Origin: an uncultured Bacteroidota bacterium
GTDB lineage: Bacteria > Bacteroidota > Bacteroidia > Flavobacteriales > Flavobacteriaceae
Assembly: GCA_902618245.1 (NCBI GenBank)
Contig: CACMZR010000013.1
Span: 1 to 44,614, forward strand
Direction of reading: 5' to 3'
DNA: 44,614 bases
The notes beneath the pieces are model-generated. The model was not told the origin of the DNA. It searched no databases and saw only the letters and a list, made by a program, of their open reading frames with translations. Below are positions 25,501-32,276 of the stretch, one piece after another. The number at the start of each line of letters is the position of its first letter. The stretch's first letter is position 1. The translations under genes were made by a program, and so were the position numbers.

Positions 25501-26211
25501 AGTAATTCGGAAAGAGAAATGGCTTATATGATGGATCTTTGTGGCTTTAAAGTTCGTGATGTCCATATGACTGATTTGATTGAGGGCAGAGAAACTCTAG
25601 AAGATATTCAGCTATTAGTAGCTGTTGGAGGTTTTTCAAATTCAGATGTGCTTGGTTCTGCTAAAGGCTGGGCTGGTGCATTTAGATATAATGCAAAAGC
25701 AAGAGCTGCCTTAGAAAACTTTTTTAGCAGGAAAAACACTCTTTCTCTTGGAGTATGTAATGGATGTCAATTATTTATTGAACTAGGCTTACTTAACACA
25801 AATCAAACTCAAAGGCCAAAAATGATGCACAATAAATCAGGGAAATTTGAATGTATCTTTACAGCAGTTAATATTATGCCAAGTTCATCAATAATGTTAA
25901 AGGGACTAGAAGGAAGTATATTAGGAATTTGGGCTGCTCACGGTGAGGGAAGATTTTCCTTTCCCAAAGCCGAAATCAATTACCAAATACCAGCGAAATA
26001 CCTTTATGAAGGGTATCCATCAAACCCAAATGGCTCAGATTTTAATGCTGCAATGTTAGTAAGTGATAATGGGCGCCATCTCGTAATGATGCCTCATCTT
26101 GAGCGTTCCACATTTCCTTGGAATTGGGGTCATTACCCTCATGATCGAAAAGATGATGTGAGCCCCTGGATTTTAGCTTTTGAAAACGCGTTCAATTGGC
26201 TTTGTAAATAG
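22579..26211 (+). CDS. purL: Phosphoribosylformylglycinamidine synthase, single-chain form
   Basis: 1210 residues, the large PurL found in Proteobacteria, Bacteroidota and eukaryotes. It converts FGAR, ATP and glutamine to FGAM in purine synthesis. The N-terminal PurS-like region is about 1-140. The synthase core carries QVNSEHCRHKIFN, LKAETHNFPTTVEPFNGAATG (metal and ATP binding) and GKDSLSM. The C-terminal glutaminase has nucleophile Cys1060 in LGVCNGCQLF and a His in AAHGEGRF. All parts are present and in frame. Confidence 0.97.
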   Translation: MLLFFGEKKTKIFVVQTNSDLSVVNIKKLEWLFQEAPFINSQEIKGAFIGPRASMVSPWSTNAVEITQNMGIKDILRIEKFHSKSTIKSVDPMLYSEYKGLDQNIFDVDIKPDNIINIKDIAEYNLTEGLALSDDEVKYLNDLSKTLGRFLTDSEVFGFSQVNSEHCRHKIFNGKFVINGKPKENSLFELIKKTSKKNPNNIVSAYKDNVAFIEGPEIEQFVPKDATTPSNFSKEKIKSVISLKAETHNFPTTVEPFNGAATGSGGEIRDRLAGGKGSLPLAGTAVYMTSYSRIQKNSKKESFAERDWLYQNPTDILIKASNGASDFGNKFGQPLIAGSILTFEHKENNQLLGYDKVIMLAGGVGYGKKHEAEKGVPKKGDKIIILGGDNYRIGMGGAAVSSADTGKYGNILELNAVQRSNPEMQKRVSNVIRALVESDINPIVSIHDHGAGGHLNCLSELVENTGGIIEIDSLPLGDPTLSAKEIIGNESQERMGLIISPKDTKKLKKIAERERAPLYIVGEVTCDERLIFKNETKKEIPIDLDLSALFGSSPKTIMHDFSVFREFKTIPYSQNKLLSYIKQVLQLEAVACKDWLTNKVDRCVTGRVAQQQCVGELQLPLSNCGVVSLDYTGNKGIATSIGHAPISGLIDSRKGSKNSIAEALTNIVFAPLEKGIHSISLSANWMWPCNNPGEDSRLYEAVEECSKFAIDLGINIPTGKDSLSMKQKYSNYDVLSPGTVIISAAGQCSDVKNIIKPVATAKGGEIFYVDFSQDEFYLGGSSFAQSQECIGNDTPGVTDPVYFKRAFNTVQDHIKAGKISAGHDIGSGGLITSLLELCFPSLNIGMDLDFSCLEETDLVKILFSEKVGLILQSNFDLNSSFSKSGIKAFKIGFVNQSSSLKIGDNNISINEMRKEWMKTSTQFELKQTNSELALLRLDNVIKQPLKYRFPSKFSGKRPLQKIKRLNAAVIREKGSNSEREMAYMMDLCGFKVRDVHMTDLIEGRETLEDIQLLVAVGGFSNSDVLGSAKGWAGAFRYNAKARAALENFFSRKNTLSLGVCNGCQLFIELGLLNTNQTQRPKMMHNKSGKFECIFTAVNIMPSSSIMLKGLEGSILGIWAAHGEGRFSFPKAEINYQIPAKYLYEGYPSNPNGSDFNAAMLVSDNGRHLVMMPHLERSTFPWNWGHYPHDRKDDVSPWILAFENAFNWLCK

Positions 26212-26236
26212 GAGCTAAAAACTTCTTCATTTACTT

Positions 26237-26255
26237 CAAAATATTTCATATTTTG
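26237..26255. promoter_or_regulatory. Inverted repeat upstream of the acyl-CoA ligase gene
   Basis: CAAAATAT, spacer TTC, ATATTTTG: perfect 8 bp arms with a 3 bp spacer, 15 bp before the ligase ATG. TATTTTG in the right arm is one base short of a -7 element, so a bound protein could block the promoter. The regulator is unknown. Confidence 0.4.
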
Positions 26256-26270
26256 CATTAAAATGAATAA

Positions 26271-28037
26271 ATGAAACCGACAAGATTATTTGAATTTATA
26301 GAATTCCAAAAGGACAATCTTCCACTTGAAAAAGCTTTTTCTACAAAAAATGAGGGTACTTGGGAGAGCCTTTCTACCTCTGATTTCATTGACAAGTCAA
26401 GTGCTATTAGCAGAGCGCTGATTGGTAAAGGCATAAAAGCTGGTGATAAAATTGCCATCATCTCTACAAACAATAGAACTGAATGGTGTTTAATGGATGT
26501 TGGTATTCTTTCATTAGGTGCTGTTACTGTTCCTATATATCCAACAATTTCATCAAAAGATTACAAGTACATATTAAATCATTCAGAAAGTGTTTATTGT
26601 TTTGTTTCTGATAAAGAGGTTTATGATAAGTTAAAAGCAGTATCTAAGGATATCAAATCACTAAAAAAAATATACAGCTTTAACAAAATTAAAGGATGTG
26701 CTCATTGGTCTGAGCTCTTAGATGAAGGATCAAATAAAGATCATGACAAAAAATTAGCTGAGATGCGTAAGAAAGTAAATCCAAAAGATCTTGCTACTAT
26801 TATATATACTTCTGGTACAACTGGTACCCCTAAGGGAGTGATGCTAAGCCATGAAAATATAGTAACAAACGTTATTTCTGGATCAAAAAGGTTGCCTTTG
26901 ATCAAGGGGAAAGCCAAAGCGCTAAGTTTCTTACCCCTTTGTCACATCTTTGAAAGGGTAATTCTTTACATATATACATTTAATGGGATTTCAGTCTATT
27001 TTGCAGAGTCACTTGAGACAATTGCTGATAATTTAAAGGAGATTAAACCAAATACAATGACAGCAGTACCTCGTCTATTAGAAAAAGTCTACGATAAAAT
27101 TTATGCTAGAGGTGGTGAACTTTCTGGTATAAAGAAATCTCTCTTTTATTGGGCAGTAAACTTAGGTCTACAGTACCAACCATATGGACAAAACGGAATA
27201 TGGTATGAGTTTAAATTAAAAATTGCAAGAAAATTGATTCTATCAAAATGGAAAGAAGCCTTGGGAGGTAATTTAGAAATAATTGTTTCGGGAAGTGCTC
27301 CTCTCCAATCAAGACTTGCTAAAGTTTTTACTGCCGCTGATATGATTTTAGTTGAAGGATATGGTCTAACAGAAACGTCTCCAATAATTTCAGTTGGAGA
27401 TATGAGAAATAATAATCTAAAAATGGGAACTGTTGGTAAGGTTATTGAAGGGGTTGAAGTAAAAATAGCTGAAGATGGTGAAATTCTTTGTAAAGGACCT
27501 AATGTAATGATGGGGTATTATAAGGAAGAAAAAATGACTCAAGAAGTTATGTCCGGTGATTATTTTCATACTGGTGATATAGGTGAAGTTGATGATGAGG
27601 GTTTCTTAAAAATTACTGATAGAAAAAAAGAAATGTTTAAAACTTCAGGCGGTAAATACATAGCACCTCAGGTTATAGAAAGCCAAATGAAACAATCTCT
27701 TTTTATTGAGCAAATTATGGTAGTTGGTGCAGGAAGAAGAATGGCTACAGCAATAATTCAACCCAATACAGATCATGTTAAGAACTGGCTCAATGAAAAT
27801 GGTATTAAGTGTAATTCTCTTTCAAAAGCTGTTCAAGAACCAACTCTGAAGAAAGTTATTGAAGCCGAAGTTGAACATCATAATCAAAATTTCGGTTCAT
27901 GGGAACAAGTCAAAAAAATTGAACTTACTCCAGATGAATGGAGTATTGATGGAGGCCACTTAACACCTACGATGAAACTTAAAAGAAAGGTTATATCAGA
28001 GAAGTATAGTAATCTAATCGATAATATGTACAATTAA
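26271..28037 (+). CDS. Long-chain fatty acid-CoA ligase (AMP-forming)
   Basis: 588 residues. Adenylate-forming superfamily: phosphate loop IIYTSGTTGTPKGVMLSHEN (about 176-195), VEGYGLTETSP (about 360-370), GDYFHTGDIGEVDDEGF and the hinge KITDRKKEMFKTSGGKYIAP with the catalytic lysine region. It activates fatty acids to acyl-CoA for oxidation or lipid synthesis; length and motifs fit FadD15/long-chain types. It is the first gene of a fatty-acid module with a MarR regulator (70 bp downstream) and an acyl-CoA dehydrogenase. Confidence 0.92.
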   Translation: MKPTRLFEFIEFQKDNLPLEKAFSTKNEGTWESLSTSDFIDKSSAISRALIGKGIKAGDKIAIISTNNRTEWCLMDVGILSLGAVTVPIYPTISSKDYKYILNHSESVYCFVSDKEVYDKLKAVSKDIKSLKKIYSFNKIKGCAHWSELLDEGSNKDHDKKLAEMRKKVNPKDLATIIYTSGTTGTPKGVMLSHENIVTNVISGSKRLPLIKGKAKALSFLPLCHIFERVILYIYTFNGISVYFAESLETIADNLKEIKPNTMTAVPRLLEKVYDKIYARGGELSGIKKSLFYWAVNLGLQYQPYGQNGIWYEFKLKIARKLILSKWKEALGGNLEIIVSGSAPLQSRLAKVFTAADMILVEGYGLTETSPIISVGDMRNNNLKMGTVGKVIEGVEVKIAEDGEILCKGPNVMMGYYKEEKMTQEVMSGDYFHTGDIGEVDDEGFLKITDRKKEMFKTSGGKYIAPQVIESQMKQSLFIEQIMVVGAGRRMATAIIQPNTDHVKNWLNENGIKCNSLSKAVQEPTLKKVIEAEVEHHNQNFGSWEQVKKIELTPDEWSIDGGHLTPTMKLKRKVISEKYSNLIDNMYN

Positions 28038-28071
28038 ATAAATTAATTATAGTCAACACAAACGGTTATTA

Positions 28072-28095
28072 TTTTATTATGCATGCATAATAAAA
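28072..28095. promoter_or_regulatory. Perfect 24 bp palindrome, probable MarR operator
   Basis: Half-site TTTTATTATGCA is followed directly by its exact reverse complement, centred on GCATGC, 13-36 bp before the start of the MarR-family gene. The repeat continues imperfectly outward with a one-base bulge. MarR proteins are dimers that often bind such palindromes at their own promoter. A near -7 match TATATTTA begins at 28101. Confidence 0.65.
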
Positions 28096-28107
28096 ATTAT
28101 TATATTT

Positions 28108-28566
28108 ATGTTGATGAAAAAAGAAACTTTTGACAGTGTATTAAGATCAACTTGGCAAGTTGTGAGTAAAATGTATAATAAAGAGGCAGGAAAATTTGAG
28201 TCAACAATGGCTACTGGATTTGCTTTATTAAGTATTGATCCAGAGGGTACTCCATCTACAACTCTTGGACCAAAAATGGGAATGGAACCAACGAGTCTTT
28301 CGAGGCTTCTTAACACAATGGAAAACAGAAAGCTAATTTTTAGAACACAAAACCCACGTGATGGTAGAAGTATTTTAATACACCTAACGCCATTTGGTGT
28401 TGAAAAGAGAGAAGATTCAAAATCTGTTGTTTTGAATTTTAATTCTGAGATTGAAAAAAAACTTAGTGAAACTAAAATTCAACATTTTTTCGAAGTTATG
28501 GAGTCTATAAGGGAGATTGCAAAAGAATTCGAATATTTTTCAGGTAAAACTATAAAAACAATTTAA
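28108..28566 (+). CDS. MarR family transcriptional regulator
   Basis: 152 residues (150 if the second ATG at 28114 is used, which gives MKKETFDSV and looks equally good). The winged-helix core is clear: GTPSTTLGPKMGMEPTSLSR (recognition helix), LLNTMENRKLIFRTQNPRDG and RSILIHLTPFG (wing). Flanking helices provide the dimer interface. Position between an acyl-CoA ligase and an acyl-CoA dehydrogenase suggests that it senses an acyl-CoA or fatty acid and represses these genes. A palindrome lies just upstream, and the dehydrogenase begins two bases after its stop. Confidence 0.9.
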   Translation: MLMKKETFDSVLRSTWQVVSKMYNKEAGKFESTMATGFALLSIDPEGTPSTTLGPKMGMEPTSLSRLLNTMENRKLIFRTQNPRDGRSILIHLTPFGVEKREDSKSVVLNFNSEIEKKLSETKIQHFFEVMESIREIAKEFEYFSGKTIKTI

Positions 28567-28568
28567 TT

Positions 28569-30362
28569 ATGGAAGTAAAGCAAAGCAAAGAAATAAGTGG
28601 AGGGGATTTTATTATTCATAATAATAAACTAATATCAATTTTTACTCCTGAAGACTTTAGTGAAGAACAAATAATGATGAAAGACTCTGTTAAAGAGTTT
28701 ATTGATAGAGAGGTGTGGCCATACAAAGATAGATTTGAAAAAAAAGACTACGGTTTTACAAAATCTTTAATGGAAAAAGCTGGGGAACTCGGTTTTCTAG
28801 GCGTTTCAATTCCTGAAGAATATGGAGGAATGGGTATGGGTTTTATATCTTCTATGTTGGTATGTGATTATATATCGGGGTCAACCGGATCATTATCAAC
28901 TGCTTTTGGTGCTCACACTGGTATTGGAACACTTCCAGTCTTATTATATGGAACAGAGGATCAAAAGAAAAAGTACTTACCTAGATTAAGCTCTGGTGAG
29001 TGTTTTGGTTGTTATTGTCTGACTGAACCGGGTGCAGGTTCTGATGCTAACTCAGGAAAAAGTAAAGCTGTTATATCTGACGATGGAAAATATTACAAAA
29101 TATCAGGCCAAAAAATGTGGATATCAAATGCAGGTTTTGCGTCCTTAATGATAGTATTTGCAAGAATAGAGAATGATAAAAATATAACTGCATTTTTAGT
29201 AGATTATGATCCATCAAATGGCATAAGGCTTGGTGAAGAAGAGAATAAATTAGGTATACATTCTTCATCTACACGACAGGTATTTTTTAATGAAACCGTT
29301 GTTCCCTTAGAAAACATTTTAGGTGAAAGAAATGGAGGATTTAAAATCGCAATGAATGCCTTAAACGTAGGAAGAGTTAAACTAGGAGTTGCTTGTTTAG
29401 ATGCCCAAAGAAGAATTACTACTGAATCAATAAAATATGCCAATGAAAGAGTTCAATTCAAAGTCCCAATTTCAAAATTTGGAGCAATAAAAGAGAAAAT
29501 AGCCAATATGGCTGCCTCTTGCTATATTGGGGAATCAGCATGTTATAGAGTAGCTAAGGATATTGAAGACCGAATAGAATATTTTATTTCAAAAGGTATG
29601 TCAGATCAAGAAGCTGAATTAAAGGGAGTTGAAGACTTCGCAGTTGAATGTTCATTAATTAAAGTTGGTGCTTCCGAAGATATACAAAACTGTGCGGATG
29701 AAGGAATACAAATTTTTGGAGGTATGGGCTTTTCAGCTGATACGCCAATGGAATCAGCTTGGCGTGATGCTCGTATTGGCAGAATTTATGAAGGCACAAA
29801 CGAAATTAATAGAATGCTTTCTGTGGGAATGTTGTTAAAAAAAGGAATGAAAGGTCAGATAGATCTTATGAAAGCTGTAATGCAAGCAGCTTCATCAATA
29901 AATACTAGTGAGGAAAATTTTACAGGTGATGAGCTTATTGAAGAACAAAAATTAATTTACAAGTTCAAACAACTATTTTTGGTTTTACTTGGAAATTGTG
30001 TTCAAAAATATGGAGTAAAACTTGAAAATCATCAACAAATACTTCTTTGCTTGTCTGACATTCTTATAGAAATTTATTTTTCTGAATCTGGATTATTAAG
30101 AACTTTAAAAAACATTAACCGCACTAATTACGATTCTCAAAAAACACAAATAAATATTGTAAAGCTTTATGTTTTTGAAGCTCAAAATATAATGTACAAA
30201 AAAAGTACCGAAATTATTGCTAGGATTGCATCAGGACAAGAAAAGAGAAAGCTTTTAGCTGTTATGAAAAAAAACTGTTCATATTCTGAATATCCAGATG
30301 TCATAAATTTAAAAAATCAAATTGCAGATTCATTTATTGAACAGAACTCTTATTTTATATAA
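28569..30362 (+). CDS. Acyl-CoA dehydrogenase with C-terminal extension
   Basis: 597 residues. The canonical flavoprotein core occupies about 20-420: LGFLGVSIPEEYGGMGMGF, CYCLTEPGAGSDANS (FAD and substrate loop), GQKMWISNAGFA, QIFGGMGFSADTPME, and RIYEGTNEINRML with probable catalytic base Glu408. About 180 extra residues follow, as in the roughly 600-residue Bacteroidota form. It oxidises acyl-CoA to trans-2-enoyl-CoA, passing electrons to ETF. Two bases after the MarR gene, so cotranscribed with it. The hydratase/dehydrogenase and thiolase genes that often join this cluster are absent here. Confidence 0.93.
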   Translation: MEVKQSKEISGGDFIIHNNKLISIFTPEDFSEEQIMMKDSVKEFIDREVWPYKDRFEKKDYGFTKSLMEKAGELGFLGVSIPEEYGGMGMGFISSMLVCDYISGSTGSLSTAFGAHTGIGTLPVLLYGTEDQKKKYLPRLSSGECFGCYCLTEPGAGSDANSGKSKAVISDDGKYYKISGQKMWISNAGFASLMIVFARIENDKNITAFLVDYDPSNGIRLGEEENKLGIHSSSTRQVFFNETVVPLENILGERNGGFKIAMNALNVGRVKLGVACLDAQRRITTESIKYANERVQFKVPISKFGAIKEKIANMAASCYIGESACYRVAKDIEDRIEYFISKGMSDQEAELKGVEDFAVECSLIKVGASEDIQNCADEGIQIFGGMGFSADTPMESAWRDARIGRIYEGTNEINRMLSVGMLLKKGMKGQIDLMKAVMQAASSINTSEENFTGDELIEEQKLIYKFKQLFLVLLGNCVQKYGVKLENHQQILLCLSDILIEIYFSESGLLRTLKNINRTNYDSQKTQINIVKLYVFEAQNIMYKKSTEIIARIASGQEKRKLLAVMKKNCSYSEYPDVINLKNQIADSFIEQNSYFI

Positions 30363-30419
30363 ATGATTTTAATTTTTAAAGATTTATACTAAGTAACTTT
30401 TGAATATAAGTAAACAATA

Positions 30420-30905
30420 ATGCTGTCTAGATTAAAAATAATCCTTTTAGTATCGTTTACTTTAATTTATTATCATTGCAACAATTCCATAGATATTAGC
30501 AAAGTTGAAGTTGTCTTTAATGACAAAAAAGCTTTTTTTAAAAAAAACTCTAAAGCCTACTCTGGTATTATTAACGAGCACTATGATGATGGTAAAGTTA
30601 AAATGGAAATGGTTGTTTTAAACGGATTTAAAGATGGGATTTTTAAACAATTCCATATAAATGGTAATTTACAAACTCAATCTCACTTTGTAGAGGGTAA
30701 AATTCATGGAAAATTTGCTTCATATCATCTTAGTGGAAATGAACAGATCCTAACATTTTATAATAATAATCATCGTCACGGCAGTTATGAAGAATTTCAT
30801 GAAAATGGTAAATTAAAAATTTGCGGAAATTACTACATGGGGATGAGAATTGGAGAATTTTACGAATATTTTAAAAGTGGGGGTATTGCGATTTACAATT
30901 ATTAA
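30420..30905 (+). CDS. YwqK-like (MORN-type repeat) lipoprotein
   Basis: 161 residues. A signal with a lipobox-like YYHC places Cys20 as the likely lipidated residue. From about residue 45 the sequence is a chain of repeats of the type (Y/F)..(D/N)G.(L/V)......F..G...G....YH.(S/N)G, e.g. HYDDGKVKMEMVVLNGFKDG and QFHINGNLQTQSHFVEGKIH. This is the YwqK/MORN-variant pattern; databases often call such proteins antitoxins, but no toxin gene is beside it and a surface or envelope role is more likely. Its 3' end overlaps a second, related gene. Confidence 0.75.
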   Translation: MLSRLKIILLVSFTLIYYHCNNSIDISKVEVVFNDKKAFFKKNSKAYSGIINEHYDDGKVKMEMVVLNGFKDGIFKQFHINGNLQTQSHFVEGKIHGKFASYHLSGNEQILTFYNNNHRHGSYEEFHENGKLKICGNYYMGMRIGEFYEYFKSGGIAIYNY

Positions 30906-31260
30906 TTTCTTTTTTATAACACTTTATTTTGGATGCAAAGAAATTGCAAATAAAAAAGAGTTAACTTTTAGTAATTGCAAGGTTTTTATTGAGGGTGATT
31001 TATTCTCTGGAGAATTTGAAATGTTTCAATCAAATAAATACATTTTAAGTATAGTAAAAAAAGGGATTTTAAAAAAAGAAAAAATCTTTAAAAATGAAAG
31101 ACTTTTGACTGAAAAATCTTTTGATTCTTGCAATACAGGCTATCAAATAATATTTAATCCTGATGGTAAATTAAATTGCGAGGGACGTTTTTTAGTAAAT
31201 AAAAGGATAGGAATTTGGAAGTACTATCTTAAAGATAGTATGTATACTATTCAATATTAA
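30877..31260 (+). CDS. Second YwqK-like lipoprotein, overlapping the first
   Basis: About 127 residues; the frame is open from 30850. No ATG lies upstream of the signal sequence; candidates are TTG 30850, GTG 30877 (chosen for its A-rich upstream context) and TTG 30886. All overlap the preceding gene in another frame. RFTIINFFFITLYFGC is a good lipoprotein signal. Downstream, FSGEFEMFQSNK, FNPDGKLNCEGRFLVNKRIG and IWKYYL repeat the YwqK pattern of its neighbour, so the pair probably arose by duplication. Its stop shares TTAA with the stop of the convergent PorP/SprF gene. Confidence 0.6.
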   Translation: MGVLRFTIINFFFITLYFGCKEIANKKELTFSNCKVFIEGDLFSGEFEMFQSNKYILSIVKKGILKKEKIFKNERLLTEKSFDSCNTGYQIIFNPDGKLNCEGRFLVNKRIGIWKYYLKDSMYTIQY

Positions 31261-32276
31261 TAATAATTATCCACTTGAAGTCTCTTATATTGACCTCTTC
31301 TGTTTCTTAAAAAAGGACTAAAATCAAAACTTAAATACAAATCAAAAATTCTTGGTGGGTAGCGGTATGTCGTCGTCAAATCCTGGATTGAAAATGCATA
31401 TGAGACTCCAAAATCGAAATTTTCATAAGTTAGTCCTGCACTTAATCCTAAATTCAAAAAGGAAAAATTATCAAAAAGACCAAATTGTTGATTAATTCCT
31501 ACACTAAATTCTCCCAATTGAAATTCTTGTGATGAAAAAATATTTATTGATTCAGAATCTCTTCTAATAGAAGAATAGGCGTATAAATAAGAGTATCTTG
31601 GTAAAAATCTTCTATCATAAGGGTTTAAATTAAATTCGTATGCAGCCTGAATACCATATGAGATTGGTACTAAAAATTCTACATCAGTGTCATATGCAGT
31701 ATTTGGTTGATTTAAATAATCAAAATTAATTCCAACTAAAAAGTCAGTATTATGAACTATAAACGAAGCTCCCAAGTCTGAATAATTTTTTGCTAAGAAA
31801 AAGTCAGATAGAGGATCTATAGATTCCTGATTTATATATCCAGTTATAGAGTTAATTTGGTCTTCAAAAATAAGATTTGATGGATTTAAATTTTTTGAAA
31901 CAAATCCAACATTAACAGATGGAAGGAAATACATCTCATTACCTAATTCAATTTTATAAATATAACTTAGGTTTAAATCATTTTTCCTATAGCCTATATT
32001 TGGTGCACTAAAATTATTAAATTGTATTCCAAGACTAAAGTCCAATAAATCAAAAGAATACGATCCATAAAAAAACTTATTATTCTGGGTTTCGTTAGGG
32101 TTTATTTCTGTTGAGTTATAAAGTAATCCTGATCTATTCCAACTGTTTAATCCAAAAAAACTTGGATTGCTGACATGCATAAGTTTAGGTTGAGAATTAA
32201 ATACCATTTCTTGTGCTATTGATGTTGTAATCAAAAACAAAAAAATTATTGCTAAAATTTTATCTCTTAGAATCAT
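31257..32276 (-). CDS. PorP/SprF family type IX secretion outer-membrane protein
   Basis: 339 residues. Signal peptide 1-21 ends SIAQ. The rest is rich in alternating aromatic and polar strands (FFYGSYSFDLLDFSLGIQFN, LPSVNVGFVSKNLNP, FDFGVSYAFSIQDL) typical of the PorP/SprF beta-barrel family. The N-terminal motif SQPKLMHVSNPSFFGL corresponds to the usual NPA-type start of these proteins. In F. johnsoniae SprF is required to secrete the adhesin SprB. Here the ATG overlaps the stop of the giant adhesin gene (ATGA), so the two are translationally coupled and this is most likely its dedicated partner. Confidence 0.9.
   Translation of the reverse strand: MILRDKILAIIFLFLITTSIAQEMVFNSQPKLMHVSNPSFFGLNSWNRSGLLYNSTEINPNETQNNKFFYGSYSFDLLDFSLGIQFNNFSAPNIGYRKNDLNLSYIYKIELGNEMYFLPSVNVGFVSKNLNPSNLIFEDQINSITGYINQESIDPLSDFFLAKNYSDLGASFIVHNTDFLVGINFDYLNQPNTAYDTDVEFLVPISYGIQAAYEFNLNPYDRRFLPRYSYLYAYSSIRRDSESINIFSSQEFQLGEFSVGINQQFGLFDNFSFLNLGLSAGLTYENFDFGVSYAFSIQDLTTTYRYPPRIFDLYLSFDFSPFLRNRRGQYKRLQVDNYY

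Noticed and set aside
30420-31260. Toxin-antitoxin module
   Set aside because: YwqK-like proteins are often labelled antitoxins, but both genes encode lipoproteins and no toxin-like gene is adjacent.
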